From NCBI GenBank assembly GCA_017620235.1, contig JAFZQT010000141.1, forward strand, positions 1-50,896: a DNA stretch of 50,896 bases, written 5' to 3'. The notes under the pieces are model-generated. The model saw only the letters and a program-made list of their open reading frames with translations, ran no database searches and was not told the DNA's origin. Source of the DNA: Butyrivibrio sp. (GTDB taxonomy: Bacteria > Bacillota > Clostridia > Lachnospirales > Lachnospiraceae). Each line of letters starts with the position of its first letter. Position 1 is the stretch's first letter. Position numbers and translations under genes: made by a program. Positions 33,493-43,271 of this stretch are shown here, one piece after another.

Positions 33493-34293
33493 TCAGTTTC
33501 CTATGTCAATCTTTGGAATAGCTGCGATCAGCTTCTTCGTATAAATATCCTGCGGAGCGCCAAACACTCTTTCCGTCGCACCACTCTCGACTATATTTCC
33601 CTTCTGCATAACAATAACCCTCTCGCAGAGCTGATTTACAAGGCTAAGGTCATGAGAAATAAAGATAATGGATGTCCCGCGCTCTTTATTTATCTTTTTA
33701 AGAAGCTCAACAATCTGCGCCTGAACCGTCACATCAAGCGCCGTCGTAGGTTCATCTGCTATCAGTATCTTGGGATTGCCTATCATCGCGGCAGCTATCA
33801 TAACTCTCTGCCTCATACCTCCAGAAAGCTCATGCGGATACATGTGATATATGTTCTCAGCATCACTAAGCCCCACGGCAAGCATCATCTCGATAGCCAT
33901 TTCCTTGCGCTTCTTCTTATCAATATCAGGATGATGGATGAAAAGAGATTCCTCAACCTGCCAGCCGATTCTTTTAACCGGATTAAGACTCGTCATAGGC
34001 TCCTGAAATATCATAGAGATCTCATCTCCCTGATACGACCTCAAAGTCTTTCTGTCGCAGGTAAGAAGATCGTCGCCGTTAAACATGATCCTTCCTGTCT
34101 TGGTTATGGAGTGCCTGCTGAGAAGCCCTGCTATCGCAAGAGCACTCATACTCTTTCCCGAGCCCGACTCACCAACAATGCCGACAATCTCGCCCTCTTC
34201 AAGCATCAAGTCAAAATCTTCCACTGCAACCTCGGGAAACCCGTGGTCGTGAAACTCTATATGAAGATCAGTTACGTCAAGTATCACTCCCAT
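33493..34293 (-). CDS. oppD: Oligopeptide ABC transporter ATPase, OppD/DppD type
   Basis: A 266-residue ATPase with Walker A GESGSGKS, Q-loop MIFQEPMTSLNP, signature LSGGMRQR, Walker B ILIADEPTTALD and H-loop FISHDLSLV. It also lacks the long C-terminal extension. It overlaps the 3' end of oppC by 10 bases and is followed 2 bases later by oppF, consistent with equal production of both ATPases. Confidence 0.92.
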   Translation of the reverse strand: MGVILDVTDLHIEFHDHGFPEVAVEDFDLMLEEGEIVGIVGESGSGKSMSALAIAGLLSRHSITKTGRIMFNGDDLLTCDRKTLRSYQGDEISMIFQEPMTSLNPVKRIGWQVEESLFIHHPDIDKKKRKEMAIEMMLAVGLSDAENIYHMYPHELSGGMRQRVMIAAAMIGNPKILIADEPTTALDVTVQAQIVELLKKINKERGTSIIFISHDLSLVNQLCERVIVMQKGNIVESGATERVFGAPQDIYTKKLIAAIPKIDIGN

Positions 34294-35108
34294 CTTCTGA
34301 TTCCCTCACCTAAAAACGAAAATCCCAAAACCATCAAAACAATAACAAGTCCGGGGCAAAGACAATAACTCGGAGTTGTAAACATGTACTGCTGCGCATC
34401 GGAAAGCATCTTTCCAAGACTTGCATAAGGCGGCTGCGAACCGACACCCAGATAGCTTAATCCCGCTTCCGCAAGCACCGCATTGTTAAATCCGATAAGT
34501 ATCGATGAAGCCAAAACTCCTTTAATATTAGGCAAAATATGTACAAATATCATCCTGACATCCGACACACCCTGAAGTTTGGCGCTTTCAACATAATCTG
34601 TGTTCCTGCACCTTAATACTTCGCCCCTTACAATTCTCGCAAAGCTCGGAATAAATGCTATTCCAAGTGAAAAAAGAAGCTGAATCCATCCGGTTCCAAA
34701 AACACTGACGATCACAAGTGCCAACAAAATACTGGGAAATGCGAACATCGCATCAATAACTCTCATAGTGATCTCATCAAAAAGTCCGCCATAGTAGCCT
34801 GTGAGCGCCCCAATAAGCGTCCCCATAAACGCGCCAATAAACACTGTTCCGAGCGCTATAAGGAACGTAACCCTGCTTCCGTACATAACTCTGCTGAACA
34901 CATCTCTTCCCATGTTGTCTGTTCCCATTATATGTTTAAAAGAGATTCCTTTAAGCTTTTCAGAAGCACTCATCTTAGTCGGTTCATACGGCATCCAGAA
35001 AAGCCCTACTACTATCATAAGAAGGATGATTACTGTAATTATGACACCCGCGCACATATAGGGATCTTTCTTTATTTTCTTAATAACTTCAGCACATTTA
35101 TTTCTCAT
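34284..35108 (-). CDS. oppC: Oligopeptide ABC transporter permease, OppC/DppC type
   Basis: A 274-residue permease with about six membrane segments. It shows the OppC N-terminal segment followed by HIMGTDNMGRDVFSRVMYGSR, and the EAA loop in SAKLQGVSDVRMIFVHILPN that contacts the ATPases. The ATG overlaps the oppB stop (ATGA). Confidence 0.93.
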   Translation of the reverse strand: MRNKCAEVIKKIKKDPYMCAGVIITVIILLMIVVGLFWMPYEPTKMSASEKLKGISFKHIMGTDNMGRDVFSRVMYGSRVTFLIALGTVFIGAFMGTLIGALTGYYGGLFDEITMRVIDAMFAFPSILLALVIVSVFGTGWIQLLFSLGIAFIPSFARIVRGEVLRCRNTDYVESAKLQGVSDVRMIFVHILPNIKGVLASSILIGFNNAVLAEAGLSYLGVGSQPPYASLGKMLSDAQQYMFTTPSYCLCPGLVIVLMVLGFSFLGEGIRRWE

Positions 35109-36049
35109 TCTTCAATCCCTATTCTCGGGTCAACTATTCTATAAATAATGTCAACCAAAAGGTTGGTGACAATAACTATCATTGCAATACCCATGATTAT
35201 CGCTTCAACCACGGGATAATCTCTGTTACTTATGCTCGTAAGAAGAATTCGGCTGATTCCCGGAATTCCAAAAACCTGCTCTATCACTATACTTCCCGCT
35301 ATCATATCCGCAAGAAGCATGCCCAGAAAGGTTATAACCGGAATCAATGCATTCTTAAGAACATGTCTGTAAAGAACACCGTTTGTATTATTTCCTCTAC
35401 TGTAGGCGGTTCTTGTGTAATCTTTTTTCGCCTCGTCGATGACGCTTCCCCTCAGCATCTTAACTGTCATCGCAATCTTGGGAAGAGCTACCGCTATCGA
35501 AGGAAAAACAAGATATCCCACAAATCCCGCAAAATCATCACTGTATGAAACAAAACCTCCCGGCGTAAAAAGTTTGAACACCATTCCAAAAATAAAAGTT
35601 ATAAGTATTCCTGAAAAGAAAGGCGGAACTGCCATGATTATCTGATTTATGACCGTAACTACGCGGTCAAGCACTCCCCCTTCATGTTTCGCTGTAATGA
35701 TTCCCATCGGAATCGAAACAATTATTGTAAGTAAAAACGACATAATAGCCATAGTCAGCGTGATCGGAATCTTATTTAGTATCATTCCCGAAACAGGTAC
35801 GCTGTAGTTGTAGCTTTTTCCCATATCCCCGTGCAAAAAAGCTGTAAACCATCTGAAATACCTGACTATGACCGGATCGTTTAATCCCATCTGCTCTCTT
35901 GTCTGTGCAATAAGTTCGGGAGAAGCCTCCGTCCCAAGCTTCTTGAGCGCCGGATCTCCCGGAATTATGCTAAAAGCGAGGAATACACACAGTGAAACAA
36001 CCACTAAAGTAATTATCATAGAAATGACTTTTTTAATGATATATTTCAT
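35105..36049 (-). CDS. oppB: Oligopeptide ABC transporter permease, OppB/DppB type
   Basis: A 314-residue permease with about six membrane segments, the OppB-type FSIIPGDPALKKLG and EQMGLNDPVIVRYFRW periplasmic stretch near residue 30-65, and an EAA loop (YTRTAYSRGNNTNGVLYRHVLKNAL). Of two in-frame ATGs, 36049 has GAGG 9 bases upstream; the one at 36055 is only 3 bases from it. It follows the binding-protein gene by about 30 bases. Confidence 0.92.
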   Translation of the reverse strand: MKYIIKKVISMIITLVVVSLCVFLAFSIIPGDPALKKLGTEASPELIAQTREQMGLNDPVIVRYFRWFTAFLHGDMGKSYNYSVPVSGMILNKIPITLTMAIMSFLLTIIVSIPMGIITAKHEGGVLDRVVTVINQIIMAVPPFFSGILITFIFGMVFKLFTPGGFVSYSDDFAGFVGYLVFPSIAVALPKIAMTVKMLRGSVIDEAKKDYTRTAYSRGNNTNGVLYRHVLKNALIPVITFLGMLLADMIAGSIVIEQVFGIPGISRILLTSISNRDYPVVEAIIMGIAMIVIVTNLLVDIIYRIVDPRIGIEE

Positions 36050-36080
36050 GTGCATATTCCTCGCAAATTCTCTAAATGAC

Positions 36081-37658
36081 TTATTCAGCCGGTCTTATCT
36101 TTGCAATATCCTGCAAATAAATGGGATAGAAAACATATCCCGTAAACTTCTTATTAAGTGCGACGTACTCAGGAAGATCCTGAATAAATACGCTTGCTGC
36201 ATCTTTTGAAAGAATTCTCTCACACTCCTTGTAATACTCCGTCTTCTTGGCATCATCCGCCGTCTCGGTAGCATTGTGAAGTGCCTCATCGAACTCCTTG
36301 TTACTGTAATTAAATGTATTCTTGCTTGAAGTTGACTCATATCTTGCAAGAAGCGCTCCCGCTGATACTGTGGAAGCATCAAATCCGACAACCGTCGACT
36401 CATACTTCTTGTCAGTATAAACATCGCTGAGCCATGTGTTCCACTCAACTTCCTGAATATTTGCCGTAACTCCGACAGCCTTAAATTCCTCAACAAGAAC
36501 CTGCGCCGTATCAACGTGCTGCTTGTAATTGGAAGGAACGGTTATCGTGAACTCAAATCCATTCGGATATCCAGCTTCAGCTAAAAGAGCTTTCGCCTTC
36601 TCAACGTCATGATTGTATGTATCATTAAGCTCGGGCAAAAAATATTTCGTAAATGCCGGATACATGGCACTTCCAATCTCTGTTCCCGCTCCGTCAGAAA
36701 CAAAGTCCATGATTTCCTGCGGGTCTATCGCATAGCAAAGCGCCTGACGAACTCTCACATCATCAAAAGGCTTAACTGCGTTATTGAGATAAAGAGCCTG
36801 AACCAGATTCATGGTTCCCTCATAGATCTCAAACTTGTCAGAAAGCTGTGCAACCTGAGCCGAAGGGATCCTTGCGTACATATCTATCGAACCACCCTCA
36901 AGATCAAGTACTATCGCATCCGAATTGGCTTCAATCTTAAACACTACGTCCTTAATAAAAGCTTTTTCACCCCAATAATCATCAAACCTTGTAACTACAA
37001 GACTTTCCTGAGGTGCATTGGAAACATACTTATAAGGTCCCGTGCCGATAGGATTGGTCTCGGGATTTTCGTTTGCCTTAGGTATTATCGCAACCGTAAA
37101 CTGCGGAAGAAGCTCCGAATCAGCCTTATTAAGCACTACTTCTACATGCTTGTCATCAACAATATTTACACTCTCAATTTCCGAAAAAGAAGATATAAGC
37201 GGTTCGCTTCCATCAACCCCCGCATTTCGTTCCAAAGAATATTTGACATCCTCCGCTGTAACATCGGTTCCGTCATGGAACTTCACTCCATCTCTGAGTG
37301 TAAAGGTATAAACCTTGTTGTCCTCTGAAATTGTGTACTCACTGGCTACAGCAGGGTTAAGATTACCGTTCTCATCGGGTTTAACGAGTCCTTCGAACAC
37401 GTTAAACATTACCTCTTTTGTACCTGCCCCCGTCATATGATGAGGGTCAAGACTGTCAATGTCCTGAGGTATTCCTACGATAAGTTTGGAAGTATCTCCC
37501 GCATTTACTGCCTCAGAAGCAGATGAACCTGCACCCGAGTTATTTGCGGAATTCCCTGTCTTGTCGCTTGAGCAACCACTCAATGCAACAGTCAGCGCCG
37601 TTAACACAACTGTCAGAAGTGAGCAGATACTCTTTCTGCCATGCCTTCTTGTGATCAT
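36081..37658 (-). CDS. oppA: Peptide-binding lipoprotein of the ABC importer (SBP family 5)
   Basis: A 525-residue extracellular binding protein. It has a lipoprotein signal with lipobox ALSGC (lipidated Cys about residue 29), a Ser/Asn/Ala-rich tether, then the family 5 core (DIDSLDPHHMTGAG, FTLRDGVKFHDGTDVTAEDV, NNAVKPFDDVRVRQALCYAID). The start is 37658 because AGGAAGG lies 12 bases upstream. The frame stays open for 42 more codons, but those fall in the structured element at 37698-37819. The peptide, nickel or other ligand class cannot be settled from sequence. Confidence 0.92.
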   Translation of the reverse strand: MITRRHGRKSICSLLTVVLTALTVALSGCSSDKTGNSANNSGAGSSASEAVNAGDTSKLIVGIPQDIDSLDPHHMTGAGTKEVMFNVFEGLVKPDENGNLNPAVASEYTISEDNKVYTFTLRDGVKFHDGTDVTAEDVKYSLERNAGVDGSEPLISSFSEIESVNIVDDKHVEVVLNKADSELLPQFTVAIIPKANENPETNPIGTGPYKYVSNAPQESLVVTRFDDYWGEKAFIKDVVFKIEANSDAIVLDLEGGSIDMYARIPSAQVAQLSDKFEIYEGTMNLVQALYLNNAVKPFDDVRVRQALCYAIDPQEIMDFVSDGAGTEIGSAMYPAFTKYFLPELNDTYNHDVEKAKALLAEAGYPNGFEFTITVPSNYKQHVDTAQVLVEEFKAVGVTANIQEVEWNTWLSDVYTDKKYESTVVGFDASTVSAGALLARYESTSSKNTFNYSNKEFDEALHNATETADDAKKTEYYKECERILSKDAASVFIQDLPEYVALNKKFTGYVFYPIYLQDIAKIRPAE

Positions 37659-37697
37659 GTTAATTCTTTTCCTTCCTGAAATATTATGCTCTGGGAT

Positions 37698-37819
37698 ATG
37701 AACTAAACTCGTGTAAAACCTCGTCAAGTTCATCCCCATGGCTCGCACTAGGCTCGAAACCACCTCGCCAAGTGCTCTGCTCAAATATATAGCCTTGACA
37801 AAAAAATGTCAAGGCTATA
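37698..37819 (-). repeat. Three-stem-loop intergenic element with a duplicated motif
   Basis: Stem-loop 1: ATGAACT / AGTTCAT at 37698-37733. Stem-loop 2: GCACTAGGC / GCCAAGTGC at 37745-37775. Stem-loop 3: TATAGCCTTGACA / TGTCAAGGCTATA at 37788-37819 (13-base stem, 6-base loop), starting just past the nrdR stop. Stem-loops 1 and 2 are related in sequence: both read G-x-ACTA-xx-CTCG-N7/8-CCTCG-x-CAAGT-x-C on the plus strand. Stem-loop 3 lacks a good T run, so it is only a possible terminator of nrdR. Confidence 0.65.
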
Positions 37820-37821
37820 GT

Positions 37822-38334
37822 TCACTCCTTTTTAAGGAGCGGTGTGCTCTTATCAGTCGTATCGGTAATGATACCATCAGCCTCTTTCTTGAGAACTGAT
37901 TTAAGCTCATCCATAAAGGTATTAACATCTTTAAATTCTCTGTATACAGAGGCGAATCTTACATAAGCTACGGGATCGAGATTTTTCATCTTATCCATAA
38001 CTATCTCACCAATAGCTCTGCTCGGTATTTCCTTCTGTTCCATATTAAAAACTTCCGTCTCAACGGCGTCAACCATCTTAGTAATCTGTTCTGCGCTTAC
38101 AGGTCGCTTATGACAAGCTCTGAAAACACCAGCTTCAATCTTCGCTCTGTCATAAGGTTCTCTGATGTCACCCTTTTTTATGACAATAAGTGGAATCGTC
38201 TCAACCTTCTCGTAAGTCGTAAATCGCTTACCACACGAATCACATACACGTCTTCTTCTAATCGAAGTATTTTCATCAGCGGGTCTTGAATCAATTACTC
38301 TTGTATCATCTTTTCCGCAGAATGGGCACTTCAT
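37822..38334 (-). CDS. nrdR: Transcriptional repressor NrdR
   Basis: A 170-residue zinc-ribbon and ATP-cone repressor of ribonucleotide reductase genes. The zinc ribbon uses CPFCGKDD and CDSCGKRF (residues 3-38). The ATP-cone spans about residues 48-138 (VIKKGDIREPYDRAKIEAGVFRAC cut across its start). The standard length is about 150; the extra residues are a polar C-terminal tail (TTDKSTPLLKKE). GGAGG precedes the ATG. It lies downstream of ftsZ after a terminator. Confidence 0.95.
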   Translation of the reverse strand: MKCPFCGKDDTRVIDSRPADENTSIRRRRVCDSCGKRFTTYEKVETIPLIVIKKGDIREPYDRAKIEAGVFRACHKRPVSAEQITKMVDAVETEVFNMEQKEIPSRAIGEIVMDKMKNLDPVAYVRFASVYREFKDVNTFMDELKSVLKKEADGIITDTTDKSTPLLKKE

Positions 38335-38463
38335 ACAGATTCCTCCATTATGTCCACAATATATTGCCTATGCAAAATCCATTTCCACAAATTATTGTAT
38401 CATCATTTTTCGTATTTTTCCACACAATTTATAATCAACCCGTTTATGCCCTAAAATATGAAA

Positions 38464-38489
38464 AGCTGCCACACTTATGTGTGACAGCT
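38464..38489 (-). terminator. Terminator after ftsZ
   Basis: AGCTG-x-CACAC style stem (38464-38474 with 38479-38489, one C-A mismatch, TTAT loop), then TTTTC on the minus strand. It ends the ftsZ transcript about 10 bases beyond the stop codon. Confidence 0.8.
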
Positions 38490-38498
38490 GTATAAGCT

Positions 38499-39740
38499 TT
38501 ATTTTCTCTGAAGGAAATCCGGAATCTTAAGTGATTTGGGTTCCACAGTTGCCTTGATCTCGCTGGGTCTGTTGATTGAAAGCCCCGGTCTGGGTGTTGA
38601 TGATGCTGAAGGAGCATCAGTAACCGCTGAGATAGGCGATATTATCGGCTGTACCGGAGGTACAGTTGCGATAGGTGTTATAGGTGTAGGAACGACCGGT
38701 GTAGGTACAGGTGTCGGCTGTGATGTTGCAAATACGCGATTTGTTGCGCTCTGAGCAGCAGCTGCCTTAGTCTGTGTACTGGTCTGAACCTTCTCTTCAA
38801 TACCTGTTGCGATAACAGTTATTGTACAATTATCAGTCTTGCTCTCATCATACATTGCACCGAAGATGATGTTTACATCATTTCCTGCAAGCTGACGAAC
38901 ATATTCTGAAGCATCGGATGCATCCTGAAGTGTGATGTCACCTGAAATATTGATGATAACACTGGAAGCTCCGTTAATCTTAGTCTCAAGAAGAGGACTT
39001 TCAACCGCCATCTTAACAGCGTCAATAGCCTTCTCATCTCCCTTTCCGTTACCGATACCGATATGAGCAATGCCCTTATCTTTCATAACAGTCTGAACAT
39101 CGGCAAAGTCAAGGTTAATTACAGCAGGAACATTAATAAGATCTGTGATTCCCTGTACGGCCTGCTGGAGAACCTCATCTGCTTTCTTAAGCGCATCAGG
39201 CATAGTTGTACGCCTGTCTACGATCTGAAGAAGCTTATCATTAGGGATCACAATAAGTGTATCTACATTAGACTTGATATTCTGGATACCAAGCATAGCA
39301 TTCTGCATACGTACGCGTGCTTCAAAGCTGAAAGGCTTTGTAACAACACCTACGGTAAGAATCCCCATCTCTCTTGCAAGCTTAGCAACAACGGGAGCTG
39401 CACCTGTACCGGTTCCGCCGCCCATTCCGCAAGTAACGAAGACCATGTCAGCGCCCTTAAGTGCTGCGGTGATTTCCTCCGCACTCTCTTCTGCCGCCTT
39501 CTCTCCAATCTCAGGTTTAGCACCTGCTCCGAGACCCTTTGTAAGCTTTTCACCAATCTGTAAAAGCTTGGGTGCCTTACAAAGCTGAAGCGCCTGCTTA
39601 TCTGTATTAATACCGACAAATTCTACGCCGGTAATATTTTCGTCTACCATTCTATTAACAGCATTATTACCTGCACCGCCAACCCCTACGACGATGATTT
39701 TGCAAGTAGTTTCAGCATCGTTTGACTTTATTTCAAGCAA
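38499..39740 (-). CDS. ftsZ: Cell division protein FtsZ
   Basis: A 413-residue tubulin-like GTPase that forms the division ring. Residues 1-310 hold the core: [23 protein letters not shown], the tubulin signature [15 protein letters not shown] (about residue 106) and [12 protein letters not shown]. Residues 320-395 are a Pro/Thr/Val-rich linker, and the conserved C-terminal peptide is [10 protein letters not shown]. The start codon is TTG (39740), with GGAGGAG 7 bases upstream. It is separated from ftsQ by 103 bases that contain its own promoter. Confidence 0.97.
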   Translation of the reverse strand: MLEIKSNDAETTCKIIVVGVGGAGNNAVNRMVDENITGVEFVGINTDKQALQLCKAPKLLQIGEKLTKGLGAGAKPEIGEKAAEESAEEITAALKGADMVFVTCGMGGGTGTGAAPVVAKLAREMGILTVGVVTKPFSFEARVRMQNAMLGIQNIKSNVDTLIVIPNDKLLQIVDRRTTMPDALKKADEVLQQAVQGITDLINVPAVINLDFADVQTVMKDKGIAHIGIGNGKGDEKAIDAVKMAVESPLLETKINGASSVIINISGDITLQDASDASEYVRQLAGNDVNIIFGAMYDESKTDNCTITVIATGIEEKVQTSTQTKAAAAQSATNRVFATSQPTPVPTPVVPTPITPIATVPPVQPIISPISAVTDAPSASSTPRPGLSINRPSEIKATVEPKSLKIPDFLQRK

Positions 39741-39778
39741 GTTTTCTCCTCCTTCATAACTTGGACTCCTTATTAGCT

Positions 39779-39807
39779 ATGATACGATTTTTTTACTCAA
39801 TTATCAA
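39779..39807 (-). promoter_or_regulatory. Predicted sigma-A promoter of ftsZ
   Basis: On the minus strand, TTGATA (39802-39807) and TATCAT (39779-39784) are exactly 17 bases apart, ending about 38 bases before the TTG start of ftsZ. Confidence 0.65.
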
Positions 39808-39843
39808 CCCGTTTTTTAAGTAGAATTTTGTTTAAATTTCACT

Positions 39844-40683
39844 TTATTCAGACACAATTTCTTGATTTTTCGGGCTAAAAGTAAAAAGTTTAGTGTCCTC
39901 ATTAAAATCTTTCATACCGAGAATCCCTTTCTGTCCTTCGAGCTTTGGCAACACTTTTTGAAGTTGCTGAATTTTCTCATCAATACAATCATTTTTGCCC
40001 AAACTGACTTCAATATCTCCAAAATAAAGATAAACATTAAAATCACTGTCAAAAAATATCTTGTCCGCGTGAAGCTGATATTTATTCAAAAGCTGCGTAA
40101 TATCAAGGATTTCACCAAACACTGCCTGGTGTGCATCATCGATAGGGAGCTTCTCATGCATATTAATATAATCAAATTCAAGTCCCATGACCTGTGGGAC
40201 ATCTTCAGTAGTCTCAGAAGAGCACTCTACAACGATTCCCTCTCTGTCAAAGTATATGTATCGTCCAAGATAAGCGATATATCCCGCGATAGCTTTTTCA
40301 AAAACATTGATCTTGACCGTATCGCGCGAAACGATATCCACGTCGATCTTCTCAATGAACGGAATATTCTCAATACTCTTGTTCATATACTTCATGGACA
40401 GAAACATAGAGTTATGACAAAGCTTGTCGGTTATGACCATATCTGCGATCTCATTTTTTGTATAATGAGTATTCCCGTCAACCTCGACATTCTTGACGGT
40501 ATAATTGTCTGCGACATACCAGATTACTGAAGCAACGATTATTACAGAAACAGAAATTATACCCGCAATAACATAAAGACTCCGTTTATACCTAAAGGAG
40601 TCTCTCAGTTTCTCAAAAGGATGAAAAGCCGGTCTGGCAGCATATGAACGTTTTTTTCTTTTTTTACGCTTCTTCTTTGCCAT
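39844..40683 (-). CDS. ftsQ: Cell division protein FtsQ/DivIB
   Basis: A 279-residue single-pass protein. A strongly basic cytoplasmic start (KKKRKKRKKR) precedes a membrane segment near residues 38-62, then a POTRA domain (YTVKNVEVDGNTHYTKNEI, about residue 71) and a beta domain. It links FtsZ-ring assembly with septal wall synthesis through FtsL and the FtsI/FtsW pair. It starts 7 bases after the ftsW stop. Confidence 0.9.
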   Translation of the reverse strand: MAKKKRKKRKKRSYAARPAFHPFEKLRDSFRYKRSLYVIAGIISVSVIIVASVIWYVADNYTVKNVEVDGNTHYTKNEIADMVITDKLCHNSMFLSMKYMNKSIENIPFIEKIDVDIVSRDTVKINVFEKAIAGYIAYLGRYIYFDREGIVVECSSETTEDVPQVMGLEFDYINMHEKLPIDDAHQAVFGEILDITQLLNKYQLHADKIFFDSDFNVYLYFGDIEVSLGKNDCIDEKIQQLQKVLPKLEGQKGILGMKDFNEDTKLFTFSPKNQEIVSE

Positions 40684-40690
40684 ATCAAAA

Positions 40691-41851
40691 CTATCTTCCT
40701 ATATTTCTTCCCACATTAAGTGCTATTCCAAGCTCTGCGAGCTGGAATGTAACAGCAGTACCACCGTAGCTGATAAACGGAAGTGTGATTCCCGTATTGG
40801 GAATTGTATTGGTAACAACCGCTATATTAAGAATAACCTGAATAGCTATATGCGCCATAACGCCGATAACAAGAAGCGCTCCAAACATATCAGGCGCATT
40901 GTTTGCAATGATCATAAGTCTCCATATTAGTAGAAGGAACATAAGCATTACGGCAATAGCTCCGAAAAGACCGAGCTCTTCACATATAACCGAAAAGATC
41001 ATGTCGTTCTGCGCCTCGGGAATGAAGCCCATCTTCTGCATACTCTCACCGAGCCCTTTTCCGAATGTTCCGCCGGAACCGATTGCATAAAGAGACTGAA
41101 GTGTCTGGAAACCTTTTCCTGTAGCATGTCCCTGAGGATCAAGCCAGGCAAGAACTCGCTCAGATCTGAAATTTCCGTTTGCTCCCGCGTGATAGATTAT
41201 AAAAACCACCAGCGCACCGAAAGCAAGAACAGAAAGCGCCGCCATCACATACCTCTTATATCCGGGTGTGGCGATGAAAAGCATAACAATAGCAATTCCC
41301 ATTACAATGATTGCCGAACTAAGATTCTTTGTACATAAACGAATAAGCAATGCCAGAAAAGCCGGAAATCCTAATGCAACACCAAATCCCTTAGGTGTAA
41401 GAAGAAGTTTCTGAAGTCTGAGGATCATTGTCGCCATAAATGCAATGACCGCAATCTTAGCAATCTCCGCCGGCTGAATTGACAATCCCAGTCCGGGAAT
41501 AATGATCCATCTCTTAGCACCATTAACCTCTTTTCCAATTATCGGAACCAGAAAAAGCAAAACTACAGATGTTGCATACAATGGAAACGCCATTTTTCTC
41601 AAGAATCCATACGGAAAATAGGACATGAATAACATAGCAACAATGCCGCCGAGTACCGCACCGAACTGATGCTTGAAAAAATATGACGTGTCACCGCCCA
41701 TCTTAAGATTAGCCCAATATGTACTTGTCGAATAGATCATTACAAGTCCGAACGCCAACAAAAAAAATATTACAAATATCAAACTGTAGTCAATATATGT
41801 TTCTTCTTTTTCTCTTTGCCTTCTTAAAACGTTCACTCCGGTTCTTGCCAT
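40691..41851 (-). CDS. ftsW: SEDS glycosyltransferase FtsW (SpoVE-like)
   Basis: A 386-residue membrane protein with about ten segments that polymerises septal peptidoglycan with its partner transpeptidase. Family features: IYSTSTYWANLK near the N terminus, KRWIIIPGLGLSIQPAEIAKI (read as two parts around GL), the loop FIPEAQNDMIFSVICEELG carrying the catalytic Asp, and PFISYGGTA near the end. In the clostridia this position is occupied by FtsW or the sporulation paralogue SpoVE; single-copy status cannot be judged here. Confidence 0.94.
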   Translation of the reverse strand: MARTGVNVLRRQREKEETYIDYSLIFVIFFLLAFGLVMIYSTSTYWANLKMGGDTSYFFKHQFGAVLGGIVAMLFMSYFPYGFLRKMAFPLYATSVVLLFLVPIIGKEVNGAKRWIIIPGLGLSIQPAEIAKIAVIAFMATMILRLQKLLLTPKGFGVALGFPAFLALLIRLCTKNLSSAIIVMGIAIVMLFIATPGYKRYVMAALSVLAFGALVVFIIYHAGANGNFRSERVLAWLDPQGHATGKGFQTLQSLYAIGSGGTFGKGLGESMQKMGFIPEAQNDMIFSVICEELGLFGAIAVMLMFLLLIWRLMIIANNAPDMFGALLVIGVMAHIAIQVILNIAVVTNTIPNTGITLPFISYGGTAVTFQLAELGIALNVGRNIGR

Positions 41852-41885
41852 GTCACATCATCCCCTCATAGTTTTAGTAGTATTA

Positions 41886-43256
41886 TCAAAGCTTATTTAC
41901 GTACTCCTTGAATTTCTTACCTCTTGTTTCATAGTTAGGGAACATATCCCAGCTTGCACATGCAGGTGAAAGAAGTACCGCTTCTCCTTCCTTTGCGTTG
42001 GAACTGCAATATTCCAGTGCTTCCTCAAAAGTGTCTTTGAATACGAATTTATTAAAACCGTGCTTCTGTGCACACTCTGCAATCTTTTCCTTTGTCTGTC
42101 CGATAAGAACGAGCATCTTTACAGTGTCTCCAAAATTCTCGATCCACTCGTCGTACTCACTGCCCTTATCGTATCCGCCACCGATAAGTATTGTAGGCTT
42201 ACACATAGCTTTGATTCCCTGTATAGCCGCATCGGGATTTGTGCCCTTGGAATCATTGTAATAATCTACGCCGTTCTTGGTCGCAACAAACTCAATTCTG
42301 TGCTCAACCGCCTTGAAATTGCGAACGACTTTAAGGATTGTTGAAAAAGGTACACCCATAGCAACAGCCATAGCTATCGCAGCCATAACATTCTCTACAT
42401 TACACATTCCGACAAGATTCATGTCGTGAATATTCATAACTTTAACAGCTTCACCGGCTATACTCATGAATACCTCTTCGCCGTCCAGATAGAATCCGTC
42501 CTTAAGTTTTTCTGATGTTGAAAAGAAAACCACCTTAGCAGGACATTTTTTTCCAAACTCTCTTGTATAGGGATTGTCGTAGTTAAGTACGCATGTATCT
42601 TCCTTGGTCTGATTGTTTGTAATGTTCTGCTTCATCTCGGCATAGCACTCCATAGTGTGATGCCTGTTTAAGTGATCGGGTGTTATGTTTAAAATAGCTG
42701 AAACCTGAGCATGGAAATTATCAACCGCCTCAAGCTGAAAAGAGCTTATCTCTCCGACAGTTACAGTATCATCACCCATCTCAAGTGCACTCTCTGCATA
42801 AGAAACACCGATATTTCCTACAACATAGCTGCTCTTAAAGTGAGCTTTCATTATCTCTCCCACAAGAGTCGTAGTTGTAGTCTTTCCGTTTGTTCCGGTG
42901 ATAGCAACAAGCTTTCCTTTCGCAAAATTATAAGCAAGCTCTATCTCACTCCAAATAGGAATATTTTTTTCCTTTATACGAAGCACCGTAGGTGCATCAA
43001 GAGGAACCGCAGGGCTTGGAACTACAAGCACAAGCTCATCGAGAACCTCATCTGAGATCTCACCTATGATGATCTCTGTATTATCTTTATCCTCTTCGTT
43101 CAGTTTTTTTACTATATCTTCTCTTGTAACCTTGGTATTCTCTTCAAGCATTACGGGAACAGCGCCAACCTGATGAAGAAGTCTCACTGAACCTACTCCC
43201 GACAAACCTGTTCCGATTACAAGTACCTTTTTTCCTGTTATCTCACTAGCTTTCAT
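41886..43256 (-). CDS. murD: UDP-N-acetylmuramoyl-alanine--D-glutamate ligase
   Basis: A 456-residue cytoplasmic Mur ligase that adds D-glutamate to UDP-MurNAc-L-Ala. It has an N-terminal UDP-binding domain (VLVIGTGLSGVGSVRLL), the ATP loop ITGTNGKTTTTTLVGEI near residue 117, the central LNITPDHLNRH, and a C-terminal domain with YNDSKGTNPDA and LLSPACASWDMF. It lies between mraY and ftsW. Confidence 0.96.
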   Translation of the reverse strand: MKASEITGKKVLVIGTGLSGVGSVRLLHQVGAVPVMLEENTKVTREDIVKKLNEEDKDNTEIIIGEISDEVLDELVLVVPSPAVPLDAPTVLRIKEKNIPIWSEIELAYNFAKGKLVAITGTNGKTTTTTLVGEIMKAHFKSSYVVGNIGVSYAESALEMGDDTVTVGEISSFQLEAVDNFHAQVSAILNITPDHLNRHHTMECYAEMKQNITNNQTKEDTCVLNYDNPYTREFGKKCPAKVVFFSTSEKLKDGFYLDGEEVFMSIAGEAVKVMNIHDMNLVGMCNVENVMAAIAMAVAMGVPFSTILKVVRNFKAVEHRIEFVATKNGVDYYNDSKGTNPDAAIQGIKAMCKPTILIGGGYDKGSEYDEWIENFGDTVKMLVLIGQTKEKIAECAQKHGFNKFVFKDTFEEALEYCSSNAKEGEAVLLSPACASWDMFPNYETRGKKFKEYVNKL

Positions 43257-43271
43257 ATCTCTAAACCTCTG

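Noticed and set aside
37659-37784. Forty-two extra N-terminal residues on the peptide-binding protein
   Set aside because: They fall in the stem-loop element and would place a basic stretch before a complete lipoprotein signal peptide. AGGAAGG supports the start at 37658.
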